Part shown: piece by piece, positions 36,966 to 46,093 of the stretch
Layout: each line of letters starts with the position of its first letter
Numbering within the stretch: the first letter of the stretch is position 1
Assembly: GCF_013386165.1 (NCBI RefSeq)
Contig: NZ_JACAOS010000022.1
Coordinates: 227,369-291,368 of the forward strand
Direction of reading: 5' to 3'
DNA length: 64,000 bases
From: Pseudomonas gingeri
GTDB lineage: Bacteria; Pseudomonadota; Gammaproteobacteria; Pseudomonadales; Pseudomonadaceae
Program-made: the position numbers and the translations under genes
Notes under the pieces: model-generated
What the model was told of the DNA's origin: nothing
Databases searched by the model: none
Seen by the model: only the letters and a program-made list of their open reading frames with translations

Positions 36966-38933
36966 TTACAGCAGGATCGTGCGGATATCCGCCAGCAGGT
37001 CGCTCAGGCGCTTGGTGAAGCGCGCGGCGGCTGCGCCGTTGATCACACGGTGATCGTAGGACAACGACAGCGGCAGCATCAGCTTGGGCTGGAAGGCTTT
37101 GCCGTCCCAGACTGGCTGGATGGTGGCCTTGGAAACACCGAGGATCGCCACTTCCGGCGCGTTGACGATCGGCGTGAAGCCGGTGCCGCCAATGTGCCCG
37201 AGGCTGGAAATGGTGAAGCAGGCGCCCTGCATGTCGTCGGCGGAGAGCTTCTTGGTCCGGGCCTTTTCAGCCAGGGAAGCCGCTTCGGCAGCGAGTTGCA
37301 GCAGGTTCTTCTGGTCGACGTTCTTGATCACCGGGACCAGCAGGCCATCCGGGGTGTCCACAGCGAAGCCGATGTTGACGTACTTCTTGCGGATGATCGC
37401 CTTGCCGCTTGGGGCCAACGAACTGTTGAAGTCCGGCAGTTCCTTGAGCAGGTGAGCACAGGTCTTGAGCAGCAGCGGCAGGATGGTCAGCTTGACGCCA
37501 GCCTTCTCGGCCACGGCTTTCTGGGCCACGCGGAACGCTTCCAACTCGGTGATATCCGCCGAGTCGAATTGGGTCACGTGCGGCACGTTCAGCCAGCTGC
37601 GGTGCAGGTTGGCGGCGCCAGCCTGCATCAGGCGGGTCATCGGCACTTCTTCGATTTCGCCGAAGCGGCTGAAGTCGACGACCGGGATTGGCGGAATGCC
37701 AGCCCCGCCGGTTGCGCCGGCAGCCGCAGCGGCCGGTGCTTCCTTGGCCTTCTGCATCATCGCCTTGACGTAGACCTGCACGTCTTCCTTGAGGATGCGA
37801 CCGTGAGGACCGCTGGCGCTGACCGCATTCAGCTCGACGCCGAATTCACGGGCCAGTTGGCGGACTGCCGGGCCGGCGTGAACCTTGGCGCCCGGGTTGG
37901 CCGGGGCGGCGGTTGGCGCAGCGGCTGGAGCCTGCGCAGCAACCGGTGCTGCTGCAGCCGCTGCCGGTGCGGCAGGGGCTGCGGCGGGAGCAGGAGCAGG
38001 AGCGGCTGGCGCGGCGGCGCCCTTGACCTTCAGCTTGAGGATCAGGTCACCGGTACCGACTTCGTCGTCGAGCTTGACGGAAATGCTTTCCACCACGCCG
38101 GCGGCCGGCGATGGAATTTCCATGCTGGCTTTGTCGGATTCGAGGGTGATCAGCGATTGATCGACTTCGACGGTGTCGCCGACCTTGATCGACAGCTCGA
38201 TGATCTTGGCCTTGCCCGACGAACCGATATCCGGCACGTGGATGTCCTGGACACTGTCGGCAACCGGAGCGGCCGGTGCAGCGGCTGGCGCCGGGGCGGC
38301 AGCGGCAGGAGCGGCGGCAGTCTGGGCCGGTGCTGGAGCCGCGGCAGTTGCTGCGCCCGCGACTTTCAGGACCAGGATCAGGTCGCCGGTACCGACTTCG
38401 TCGTTGAGCTTGACGCTGATGCTTTCCACGACACCGGCAGCCGGCGACGGGATTTCCATGCTGGCCTTGTCGGATTCGAGGGTGATCAGCGATTGATCAG
38501 CTTCGATGGTGTCGCCGACCTTGACCGAGATCTCGATGATCTGGGCCTTGCCCGACGAGCCGATGTCCGGCACGTGTACTTGCTGGGCCGAGGCGGCAGC
38601 AGGCGCAGCGCTTGGCGCGGCAACCGGTGCAGCGGCAGCAACCGGTGCGGCCGCTTGGGCCGCCGGTGCTGGCGCCGCCGCAGGAGCCGCAGCCGCGGCG
38701 CCCTCGACTTCCAGTTCCAGCAGTTCGTCGCCTTCTTTCAGGCGATCGCCCAGCTTCACTTTCAGGCTCTTGATGATACCGGCTTTCGGCGCGGGCACTT
38801 CCATGCTCGCCTTGTCCGATTCCAGCGTCAGGATGCTCTGGTCGGCTTCGACACGGTCGCCGACCTTCACAAACAGTTCGATTACTTCACCTTCACCGCT
38901 GCCGATGTCAGGTACGCGAATGAGTTCGCTCAC
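36966..38933 (-). CDS. aceF: Dihydrolipoamide acetyltransferase (E2) of pyruvate dehydrogenase, three lipoyl domains
   Basis: 655 residues from a GTG start at 38933, GGAG 8 bp upstream. Three lipoyl domains (~2-76, ~118-192, ~231-304) carry lipoyl-lysine in ESDKAS at K41, K156 and K268, joined by Ala/Pro linkers. The peripheral-subunit-binding domain is at ~350-388. The catalytic domain ends with SLSYDHRVINGAAAARF, His628 and Asn632 (Asn in place of the Asp of E. coli, as I recall for Azotobacter E2p). It transfers acetyl groups to CoA as the core of the complex. It lies 11 bp after aceE. Lipoyl domains 2 and 3 are almost identical, suggesting recent duplication. Confidence 0.97.
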   Translation of the reverse strand: MSELIRVPDIGSGEGEVIELFVKVGDRVEADQSILTLESDKASMEVPAPKAGIIKSLKVKLGDRLKEGDELLELEVEGAAAAAPAAAPAPAAQAAAPVAAAAPVAAPSAAPAAASAQQVHVPDIGSSGKAQIIEISVKVGDTIEADQSLITLESDKASMEIPSPAAGVVESISVKLNDEVGTGDLILVLKVAGAATAAAPAPAQTAAAPAAAAPAPAAAPAAPVADSVQDIHVPDIGSSGKAKIIELSIKVGDTVEVDQSLITLESDKASMEIPSPAAGVVESISVKLDDEVGTGDLILKLKVKGAAAPAAPAPAPAAAPAAPAAAAAAPVAAQAPAAAPTAAPANPGAKVHAGPAVRQLAREFGVELNAVSASGPHGRILKEDVQVYVKAMMQKAKEAPAAAAAGATGGAGIPPIPVVDFSRFGEIEEVPMTRLMQAGAANLHRSWLNVPHVTQFDSADITELEAFRVAQKAVAEKAGVKLTILPLLLKTCAHLLKELPDFNSSLAPSGKAIIRKKYVNIGFAVDTPDGLLVPVIKNVDQKNLLQLAAEAASLAEKARTKKLSADDMQGACFTISSLGHIGGTGFTPIVNAPEVAILGVSKATIQPVWDGKAFQPKLMLPLSLSYDHRVINGAAAARFTKRLSDLLADIRTILL

Positions 38934-38944
38934 AGGGTGTCTCC

Positions 38945-41590
38945 TCAGCAGTCCAGTGGGTTGCGTTTTTCCGGGTTGATCCCGAACTTGACGATGGCGT
39001 CCGCCACCACCTTGGGTTCGATCTCACCACGGTCAGCCAAGGCTTCCAGGGCTGCCAACACCACGAAATGACGGTCGACTTCGAAGAAGTGACGCAGCTT
39101 CTTGCGGCTGTCACTGCGACCGAAACCGTCGGTACCCAGGACTTTGAATTCCTTGGATGGGACCCACTGACGAATCTGTTCGGCAAACAATTTCATGTAG
39201 TCGGTCGAAGCGATCACCGGACCTTTGCGGCCGTTGAGGCATTCTTCGACGTATGTCAGCTTTGGCTTCTGGCCAGGGTGCAGGCGGTTGCTGCGTTCCA
39301 CGGCGAGGCCGTCGCGACGCAGTTCGTTGAAGCTGGTCACGCTCCAGACGTCGGCGCCGATGTTGAATTGCTCACGCAGGATTTTCGCCGCTTCACGCAC
39401 TTCGCGCAGGATGGTGCCGGAGCCCATCAGTTGCACGTGGTGAGCCGCTTCCTTGGTGTCTTCTTCGAGCAGGTACATGCCCTTGATGATGCCTTCCTCG
39501 ACACCGGCCGGCATGGCTGGCTGCTGGTAGGACTCGTTCATCACGGTGATGTAGTAGAAAACGTCCTGCTGCTCTTCGGTCATCTTCTTCATGCCGTCCT
39601 GGATGATCACCGCCAGCTCATAGCCGTAGGTTGGATCAAAGGTACGGCAGTTCGGGATGGTGCCCGCGAGGATGTGGCTGTGACCGTCTTCGTGCTGCAG
39701 GCCTTCGCCGTTCAGCGTGGTCCGGCCGGCGGTACCGCCGATCAGGAAGCCACGGGTACGGCTGTCGCCTGCGGCCCAGGCCAGGTCGCCAATGCGCTGG
39801 AAGCCGAACATCGAGTAGAAGATGTAGAACGGCAGCATCGGCTGGTTGTGGCTGGAGTACGAAGTACCGGCAGCGATGAAGGAGCTCATGGCGCCCGCTT
39901 CGTTGATGCCTTCCTCGAGGATCTGGCCCTTCTTGTCTTCCTTGTAGAACATCACCTGGTCTTTATCGACTGGCTCGTAGAGCTGGCCGACGGAGGAGTA
40001 GATGCCCAGTTGGCGGAACATGCCTTCCATACCGAAGGTACGGGCTTCGTCCGGGATGATCGGGACGATGCGCGGGCCGATGTCCTTGTCCTTGACCAGT
40101 TGCGCGAGGATCCGCACGAAAGCCATGGTGGTGGAGATTTCACGGTCGCCCGAACCGTCGAGGATAGCCTTGAGGGTATCCAGTGGCGGCGTCGGGATGT
40201 TGAAGCTCTGGGCGCGGCGCTGTGGCACGAAACCGCCCAGTGCGGTGCGACGCTCGCTGAGGTAGCGGGCTTCGGCGCTGTTCGGTTCCGGCTTGAAGAA
40301 CGGCAGGTTTTCCAGCTGGTCGTCTTTGACCGGAATGTCGAAACGATCGCGGAACAGCTTCAGGCTTTCAACATCAACCTTCTTGGTGTTGTGCGCGGTG
40401 TTCTTCGCTTCGCCGGCGCCGGTGCCATAACCCTTGATGGTCTTGGCCAGGATGACGGTCGGTTGTTCCTTGTGGTTGACCGCTTCGTGGTACGCCGCGT
40501 AGACCTTGTACGGGTCGTGGCCGCCACGGTTGAGTTTCCAGATCTCGTCGTCGGACAGATCGGCAACCATCGCCTTGAGTTCTGGCGAGTTGAAGAAGTG
40601 TTCACGCACGAACGCGCCGTCTTTGGCTTTGTAGTTCTGGTACTCGCCGTCGATGACTTCGTCCATCCGGCGTTGCAGGATGCCGTCGACATCCTTGGCC
40701 AGCAGTGGGTCCCAGAAACGGCCCCAGATGACTTTGGTCACGTTCCACTGGGCACCACGGAACACGCCTTCGAGTTCCTGGATGATCTTGCCGTTGCCGC
40801 GAACCGGGCCGTCGAGGCGCTGCAGGTTGCAGTTGATGACGAAGATCAGGTTGTCCAGCTTCTCGCGGCCGGCCAGGGAGATCGCGCCCAGGGATTCCGG
40901 CTCGTCGCACTCGCCGTCGCCGAGGAAACACCAGACTTTCTGCTTGCCTTCCGGGATGAAACCACGGGCTTCCAGGTACTTCATGAAGCGTGCCTGGTAG
41001 ATCGCCTGGATCGGGCCCAGACCCATGGAAACGGTCGGGAACTGCCAGAAGTCAGGCATCAGCCAAGGGTGCGGGTAGGACGACAGGCCCTGACCGTCGA
41101 CTTCCTGGCGGAAGTTGTTCATTTGTTCTTCGGTGATGCGGCCTTCCATGAACGCACGGGCGTAGACGCCTGGCGAGGTGTGACCCTGGAAGTAGATCAG
41201 GTCGCCGCCGTGTTCGTCGGTCGGGGCCTGGAAGAAGTAGTTGAAGCCGATGTCATACAGGGTGGCGCTGGAGGCGAAGCTGGAGATGTGACCGCCCAGG
41301 TCAGAATCTTTCAAGTTCGTGCGCATTACCATGGCCATCGCGTTCCAGCGCACCAGCGAGCGAATGCGGCGTTCCATGAACAGGTCGCCAGGCATGCGTG
41401 CTTCGTGGGTGACGGGAATCGTGTTGCGGTAAGGCGTGGTGATGGCGTAGGGCAGTTGCGAGCCGCTGCGGGTCGCGAGTTCGCCCATACGGGTCATCAG
41501 GTAGTGAGCACGGTCTTCGCCTTCTTTGTCGAGAACCGATTCCAGGGCGTCCAGCCATTCCTGGGTTTCGACGGGATCGAGGTCTTGCAT
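38945..41590 (-). CDS. aceE: Pyruvate dehydrogenase E1 component (homodimeric type)
   Basis: 881 residues, the size of E. coli AceE. The thiamine-diphosphate motif runs from GDGECDEPESLGAI to FVINCNLQ (about 230-260), and GTSYSSHN, GRTTLNGEGLQHEDGHSH and the C-terminal GTDGFGRSDSR region are typical. E1 decarboxylates pyruvate and acetylates the lipoyl arms of AceF. It forms an operon with aceF. The E3 gene is not in the window. Two FadR-type palindromes lie 110-177 bp upstream of its ATG. Confidence 0.97.
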   Translation of the reverse strand: MQDLDPVETQEWLDALESVLDKEGEDRAHYLMTRMGELATRSGSQLPYAITTPYRNTIPVTHEARMPGDLFMERRIRSLVRWNAMAMVMRTNLKDSDLGGHISSFASSATLYDIGFNYFFQAPTDEHGGDLIYFQGHTSPGVYARAFMEGRITEEQMNNFRQEVDGQGLSSYPHPWLMPDFWQFPTVSMGLGPIQAIYQARFMKYLEARGFIPEGKQKVWCFLGDGECDEPESLGAISLAGREKLDNLIFVINCNLQRLDGPVRGNGKIIQELEGVFRGAQWNVTKVIWGRFWDPLLAKDVDGILQRRMDEVIDGEYQNYKAKDGAFVREHFFNSPELKAMVADLSDDEIWKLNRGGHDPYKVYAAYHEAVNHKEQPTVILAKTIKGYGTGAGEAKNTAHNTKKVDVESLKLFRDRFDIPVKDDQLENLPFFKPEPNSAEARYLSERRTALGGFVPQRRAQSFNIPTPPLDTLKAILDGSGDREISTTMAFVRILAQLVKDKDIGPRIVPIIPDEARTFGMEGMFRQLGIYSSVGQLYEPVDKDQVMFYKEDKKGQILEEGINEAGAMSSFIAAGTSYSSHNQPMLPFYIFYSMFGFQRIGDLAWAAGDSRTRGFLIGGTAGRTTLNGEGLQHEDGHSHILAGTIPNCRTFDPTYGYELAVIIQDGMKKMTEEQQDVFYYITVMNESYQQPAMPAGVEEGIIKGMYLLEEDTKEAAHHVQLMGSGTILREVREAAKILREQFNIGADVWSVTSFNELRRDGLAVERSNRLHPGQKPKLTYVEECLNGRKGPVIASTDYMKLFAEQIRQWVPSKEFKVLGTDGFGRSDSRKKLRHFFEVDRHFVVLAALEALADRGEIEPKVVADAIVKFGINPEKRNPLDC

Positions 41591-41972
41591 GGCTTGCTCC
41601 AGGGCGGAAAGGCTTCCAGAATCGGTTGCCTGAGTTTGCGACTGGCCTTGTGGGCAGACGACATAAATTCTTGGATGTCCGGAGGTTGTACCGGAGTCCT
41701 GTAGTTTTACTACAAATCGTCGGCCATTTCAGCCTTTCGAATGTATAGACGAGTAGTAAAACTACAGGGCGACGAGCAAAAACTTCCTGCTATGTTGTGA
41801 GCGTAATCGATATTGTTGGTTGGAAATCAATCAAGGCGACCATCTTTTTGAGGGTGGCTGCCAAAAAATAACCATTATCAGCTATTTCTAACTTTTGTTC
41901 GACAGTCCTTTCCAGAGCGTGTTTCTCGCTATCACAGACTGCGGCTGATTGTTCGATCACCAAGGATAGACC
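41591..41972. promoter_or_regulatory. aceE-glnE divergent intergenic region
   Basis: 382 bp without a gene. The aceE-proximal half holds two copies of a palindrome (41700-41714 and 41753-41767). The glnE-proximal half (41770-41970) is somewhat AT-rich but shows no box I would call a promoter with confidence. glnE itself has AAGGA 6 bp before its ATG. Confidence 0.5.
41700..41767. promoter_or_regulatory. Two FadR/GntR-type palindromes upstream of aceE
   Basis: TGTAGTTTTACTACA (41700-41714) and GTAGTAAAACTACAG (41753-41767) share the 13-bp palindrome core GTAGTTTTACTAC. They are inverted relative to each other, giving perfect 15-bp complementary arms. Centres are about 52 bp apart (roughly five helical turns). 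Each core contains TAGTnnnACTA, fitting the FadR-subfamily GntR consensus TNGTNNNACNA to which E. coli PdhR also belongs. Confidence 0.6.
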
Positions 41973-44912
41973 ATGAGCCTTCCAACGTTGGCCGATCTGC
42001 CGGCCATTCTCCTGCCTGCCGCCAGTCGTGCCGAGCAGTCGTTTCGTGCCGCCGTCGCCGCCCTGGAGGACGATCACGGGCTGGCCGAATGGCCCGCTGA
42101 GCGCTGGGCGCAGTTCGCCCGGGTCGGCGCGGCCAGCGACTTCTTTATTGAACAATCGGTACGTGACCCTTTGATGTTGCTGGAGCTGGCGCAGTTCGGC
42201 GACCTTGATCGCGGCTTTGCGCCGGGGGAGATGTGCGGGCAGGTCGCCGCGGCGCTGCAGCAGGCTGAAACCGAGGACGAATTGGGTCGGGCCCTGCGCC
42301 GACAGCGCACGCGCCAGCAGGTGCGGATCATCTGGCGTGACCTGACGCGCCAGGCGGACCTGGTGCAGACCTGTCGCGACCTTTCCGATCTGGCCGACGC
42401 CTGTATCGACCAGGGTTATCAGTGGCTCTACCCACGGCACTGCCAGCAGTTCGGCACGCCCACCGGACGGCGCAGCGGCGAGCCGCAGCAGATGGTCATC
42501 CTCGGCATGGGCAAGCTTGGTGCCGTGGAGTTGAACCTGTCCTCCGACATCGACCTGATCTTTGCCTACCCGGAAGGCGGCGAGACGGTCGGGACCAAGC
42601 GCCCACTGGACAACCAGGAATTTTTCATCCGCCTGGGCCAGCGCTTGATCAAGGCCCTGGACCCGATCACCGTCGACGGTTTCGTGTTCCGCGTGGACAT
42701 GCGTTTGCGGCCTTATGGCTCGGCGGGTGCGCTGGTGCTGAGCTTCAATGCGCTGGAGCAGTATTACCAGGATCAGGGGCGCGATTGGGAACGCTACGCG
42801 ATGATCAAGGCGCGGGTCGTGGCCGGTGACCAGGTGGCGGGCGCGCAATTGCTGGAGATGCTGCGGCCTTTCGTCTATCGGCGTTACCTGGACTTTTCTG
42901 CCATCGAAGCGCTGCGCACCATGAAGCAGCTGATCCAGCAGGAAGTCCGGCGCAAGGGCATGGCCGAGAACATCAAGCTGGGTTCCGGTGGCATTCGCGA
43001 GGTCGAGTTTATTGCCCAGGCCTTCCAGCTGATTCACGGCGGGCGCGACCTGAGCCTGCAGCAGCGACCGCTGTTGAAGGTGCTGGGAACCCTGGAAGGC
43101 CAGGGTTACCTGCCGCCGGCCGTGATCGGCGAATTGCGTAGCGGCTATGAATTCCTGCGTTACACCGAGCACGCGATCCAGGCGATTGCCGACCGCCAGA
43201 CCCAGATGCTGCCTGACGGCGATAAGGACCGCGCGCGGATTGCCTTCATGATGGGCTTCGACAGTTGGGCGGCGTTCCATGAACAACTGATGCACTGGCG
43301 CGGTCGGGTCGACTGGCATTTCCGCCAGGTGATCGCCGATCCGGACGAAGAAGACGGCGCCGAGAGCGAAGTAATGGTCGGTGGCGAATGGTTGCCGCTG
43401 TGGGAAGAGTCCCAGGACGAGGAAGCAGCCTGTCGGCAGTTGCAGGAGGGTGGTTTCAAGGATGCCGCCAAGGCCCTGAAGCAATTGACGGTGCTGCGTA
43501 CCAGTCCGCAGTTGCGCGCCATGCAGCGTCTCGGCCGGGAGCGTCTCGATGCCTTTATCCCACGTCTGTTGGCCCAGGCAGTGGAGCACGCCGAGCCGGA
43601 TCTGGTGCTGGAGCGCGTGTTGCCCCTGGTGGAAGCCGTGGCCCGGCGCTCGGCCTACCTGGTACTGCTCACGGAAAACCCCGGCGCTCTGCGCCGCTTG
43701 CTGACCTTGTGCGCGGCCAGCCCGTGGATTGCCGAACAGATCACCCGTTTCCCGATGCTGCTCGACGAGTTGCTCAACGAAGGCCGGCTGTTCAAGCCGC
43801 CGTTGGCGCCGGAGTTGGCGGCGGAATTGCGTGAACGCCTGACGCGGATCCCGGAAGACGACCTCGAGCAGCAGATGGAGGCCTTGCGGCACTTCAAGTT
43901 GGCGCATCGCCTGCGGGTCGCGGCCTCGGAAATTTCCGGCAGCCTGCCGTTGATGAAGGTCAGCGACTACCTCACCTGGCTCGCCGAGGCGATCCTCGAG
44001 CAGGTGCTGGCCCTGTCCTGGCGCCAGACCGTCGGTCGTTACGGTTCGCCGCGGCGCGTCGACGGCAGCTTGTGCGACCCGGGCTTCATTATTGTCGGCT
44101 ACGGCAAGGTCGGCGGCATCGAGCTGGGCCATGGTTCGGACCTGGACCTGGTGTTTATCCACGACGGCGACCCGAATGCCGAGACCGACGGCGCCAAGCC
44201 GATCGATACCGCGCAGTTCTTCACCCGCCTGGGCCAGCGGATCATTCACCTGCTGACCACCCAGACCAACTCCGGTCAGCTCTATGAAGTGGACATGCGC
44301 CTGCGCCCGTCCGGGGCTTCGGGCCTGCTGGTCAGTTCCCTGGGGGCTTTCGAGCGTTACCAGCAGAACGAAGCCTGGACCTGGGAGCACCAGGCGCTGA
44401 TCCGCGCCCGGGTATTGGTGGGGTGCAACGAGGTCGGCACGGCCTTCGAGAAGGTACGGGCGGCGGTATTGGGGCGTGAGCGGGATTTGCCGACCTTGCG
44501 CCAGGAAGTCAGCGAGATGCGCGCCAAGATGCGTGACAACCTGGGGAGCAAGGCCACCGCGGCGGGCACGGCGACCAATGCCTTCGAAGCCACGGCACCC
44601 TTCGATATCAAGCAGGATGCCGGTGGTATCGTCGATATTGAATTTATGGTGCAATACGCGACATTGGCCTGGTCGAAAGCGCACCCGGCGTTACTCCGCT
44701 ATACCGATAATATCCGTATTCTCGAAGGGCTGGAGCAGGCGGGCCTGATCCCCGCCACGGACGCCAACCTGCTGCGCGAGGCCTACAAGGCTTATCGTTC
44801 CGCCGCCCACCGTCAGGCGTTGCAGAAGGAGGCAGGGGTGATTACCGGCGATCAGTTCGTCGTCGAACGACAGGATGTCATGCGGATCTGGGCCGAACTG
44901 GGATTGAGCTGA
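41973..44912 (+). CDS. glnE: Bifunctional glutamine synthetase adenylyltransferase/adenylyl-removing enzyme
   Basis: 979 residues. The two nucleotidyltransferase domains each show the metal motif: N-terminal (deadenylylating) SSDIDLIFAYPEG at ~190 and C-terminal (adenylylating) GSDLDLVFIHDGD at ~720. They are separated by a helical regulatory region that binds PII. GlnE tunes glutamine synthetase to nitrogen supply. It is divergent from aceE and followed by a REP pair and a stem-loop before waaF. Confidence 0.97.
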   Translation: MSLPTLADLPAILLPAASRAEQSFRAAVAALEDDHGLAEWPAERWAQFARVGAASDFFIEQSVRDPLMLLELAQFGDLDRGFAPGEMCGQVAAALQQAETEDELGRALRRQRTRQQVRIIWRDLTRQADLVQTCRDLSDLADACIDQGYQWLYPRHCQQFGTPTGRRSGEPQQMVILGMGKLGAVELNLSSDIDLIFAYPEGGETVGTKRPLDNQEFFIRLGQRLIKALDPITVDGFVFRVDMRLRPYGSAGALVLSFNALEQYYQDQGRDWERYAMIKARVVAGDQVAGAQLLEMLRPFVYRRYLDFSAIEALRTMKQLIQQEVRRKGMAENIKLGSGGIREVEFIAQAFQLIHGGRDLSLQQRPLLKVLGTLEGQGYLPPAVIGELRSGYEFLRYTEHAIQAIADRQTQMLPDGDKDRARIAFMMGFDSWAAFHEQLMHWRGRVDWHFRQVIADPDEEDGAESEVMVGGEWLPLWEESQDEEAACRQLQEGGFKDAAKALKQLTVLRTSPQLRAMQRLGRERLDAFIPRLLAQAVEHAEPDLVLERVLPLVEAVARRSAYLVLLTENPGALRRLLTLCAASPWIAEQITRFPMLLDELLNEGRLFKPPLAPELAAELRERLTRIPEDDLEQQMEALRHFKLAHRLRVAASEISGSLPLMKVSDYLTWLAEAILEQVLALSWRQTVGRYGSPRRVDGSLCDPGFIIVGYGKVGGIELGHGSDLDLVFIHDGDPNAETDGAKPIDTAQFFTRLGQRIIHLLTTQTNSGQLYEVDMRLRPSGASGLLVSSLGAFERYQQNEAWTWEHQALIRARVLVGCNEVGTAFEKVRAAVLGRERDLPTLRQEVSEMRAKMRDNLGSKATAAGTATNAFEATAPFDIKQDAGGIVDIEFMVQYATLAWSKAHPALLRYTDNIRILEGLEQAGLIPATDANLLREAYKAYRSAAHRQALQKEAGVITGDQFVVERQDVMRIWAELGLS

Positions 44913-44923
44913 AGTCTGGTTAT

Positions 44924-45006
44924 TGTAGGAGCGAGCTTGCTCGCGATGAGGCCCCTGATCTTGCACCGACCTCCGGGAGGCCATCGCGAGCCAGCTCGCT
45001 CCTACA
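44924..45006. repeat. Inverted REP pair between glnE and waaF
   Basis: TGTAGGAGCGAGCTTGCTCG (from 44924, continuing CGATG) faces CATCGCGAGCCAGCTCGCTC (continuing CTACA, ending 45006), 83 bp overall. It belongs to the same family as the copies at 4539 and 23813. Confidence 0.9.
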
Positions 45007-45017
45007 GAATTTTAGAG

Positions 45018-45041
45018 GCGGGGAGGCAGAAGCCTCCCCGC
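45018..45041 (+). terminator. Stem-loop downstream of glnE
   Basis: GCGGGGAGGC-AGAA-GCCTCCCCGC is a perfect 10-bp GC-rich stem with a tetraloop, followed by ATCGTTTG with only a short T-run. It ends 17 bp before the waaF ATG, so it is a likely glnE terminator or attenuating structure for waaF. Confidence 0.55.
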
Positions 45042-45058
45042 ATCGTTTGTGGAAACCT

Positions 45059-46093
45059 ATGAATATTCTGATCGTTGGGCCCAGCTGGGTCGGTGACATG
45101 GTGATGGCCCAGACACTCTTCCAGTGTCTGAAGCAGCGTCATCCGCAGTGTGAGATCGATGTGCTGGCCCCCGAGTGGAGCCGCCCGATCCTCGAGCGCA
45201 TGCCCGAGGTACGGGCCGCCTTGAGCTTTCCGCTCGGCCACGGCGCGCTGGAACTGGCCACGCGGCGGCGCATCGGCAAGTCCCTGGTCGGTCAGTACGA
45301 CCAGGCGATCCTGTTGCCCAACTCGCTGAAGTCGGCGCTGGTGCCTTTTTTTGCCGGCGTGCCGAAGCGCACCGGCTGGCGCGGCGAGTTGCGCTACGGT
45401 CTGCTCAACGATGTGCGCAAGCTGGATAAAGCACGTTATCCGCTGATGATCGAGCGCTTCATGGCCCTGGCCTATGCGCCGGGTGAGAGCCTGCCGACGC
45501 CGTATCCGCGGCCGAGCTTGCAGATCGACCCGGCCAGCCGCGAGGCCGCGCTGGCCAAGTTCGAGCTGAGTCTGGATCGCCCGGTGCTGGCGCTGTGCCC
45601 AGGAGCCGAGTTCGGCGAATCCAAGCGCTGGCCGTCGGAGCACTACGCGAAAGTCGCCGAGGCGCGGATTCGTGAAGGCTGGCAGGTCTGGCTGTTCGGT
45701 TCGAAGAACGATCATGGCGTCGGCGAGGACATTCGCCAGCGCTTGATCCCGGGGCTGCGGGAGGAGGCGGTGAACCTCAGTGGCGCCACGTCCCTGGCCG
45801 AGGCCATCGACCTGATGTCGTGCGCCGATGCGGTGGTCTCCAATGATTCGGGGCTGATGCACGTCGCCGCCGCGTTGAACCGCCCGCTGGTGGCGGTCTA
45901 TGGCTCGACTTCGCCGGCGTTTACCCCGCCGCTGGCCGACCAGGTGGAAATCGTTCGCCTGGGCCTGGAGTGCAGCCCCTGTTTCGACCGGACCTGCCGC
46001 TTCGGCCATTACAACTGTTTGCGCCAGCTTGAGCCGACCCCTGTGAACGAAGCCTTGCAGCGTTTGCAAGGTACTGCGGTCGAGGTCCACTAA
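45059..46093 (+). CDS. waaF: ADP-heptose:LPS heptosyltransferase II
   Basis: 344 residues from the ATG at 45059 (MNILIVGPSWVGDMVMAQTL), the canonical GT9 heptosyltransferase N-terminus. Further hallmarks are LALCPGAEFGESKRWP (ADP-heptose-binding GAEFG region) and SNDSGLMHVAAALNRP. WaaF adds the second heptose to the inner core at the cytoplasmic face of the inner membrane. It heads a tightly packed waaF-waaC-waaG-waaP block; its stop is followed immediately by the waaC start. Confidence 0.96.
   Translation: MNILIVGPSWVGDMVMAQTLFQCLKQRHPQCEIDVLAPEWSRPILERMPEVRAALSFPLGHGALELATRRRIGKSLVGQYDQAILLPNSLKSALVPFFAGVPKRTGWRGELRYGLLNDVRKLDKARYPLMIERFMALAYAPGESLPTPYPRPSLQIDPASREAALAKFELSLDRPVLALCPGAEFGESKRWPSEHYAKVAEARIREGWQVWLFGSKNDHGVGEDIRQRLIPGLREEAVNLSGATSLAEAIDLMSCADAVVSNDSGLMHVAAALNRPLVAVYGSTSPAFTPPLADQVEIVRLGLECSPCFDRTCRFGHYNCLRQLEPTPVNEALQRLQGTAVEVH

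Noticed and set aside
41790..44684. 964-codon open frame antisense to glnE, and similar long frames opposite aceE and aceF
   Set aside because: Low-complexity Gln/Arg/Val-rich sequences without recognisable domains; the opposite strand encodes textbook enzymes over the full length.
44913..45058. Loss of ilvE between glnE and waaF relative to P. aeruginosa
   Set aside because: As I recall P. putida also lacks ilvE here, so this is probably a lineage difference rather than a deletion specific to this strain.
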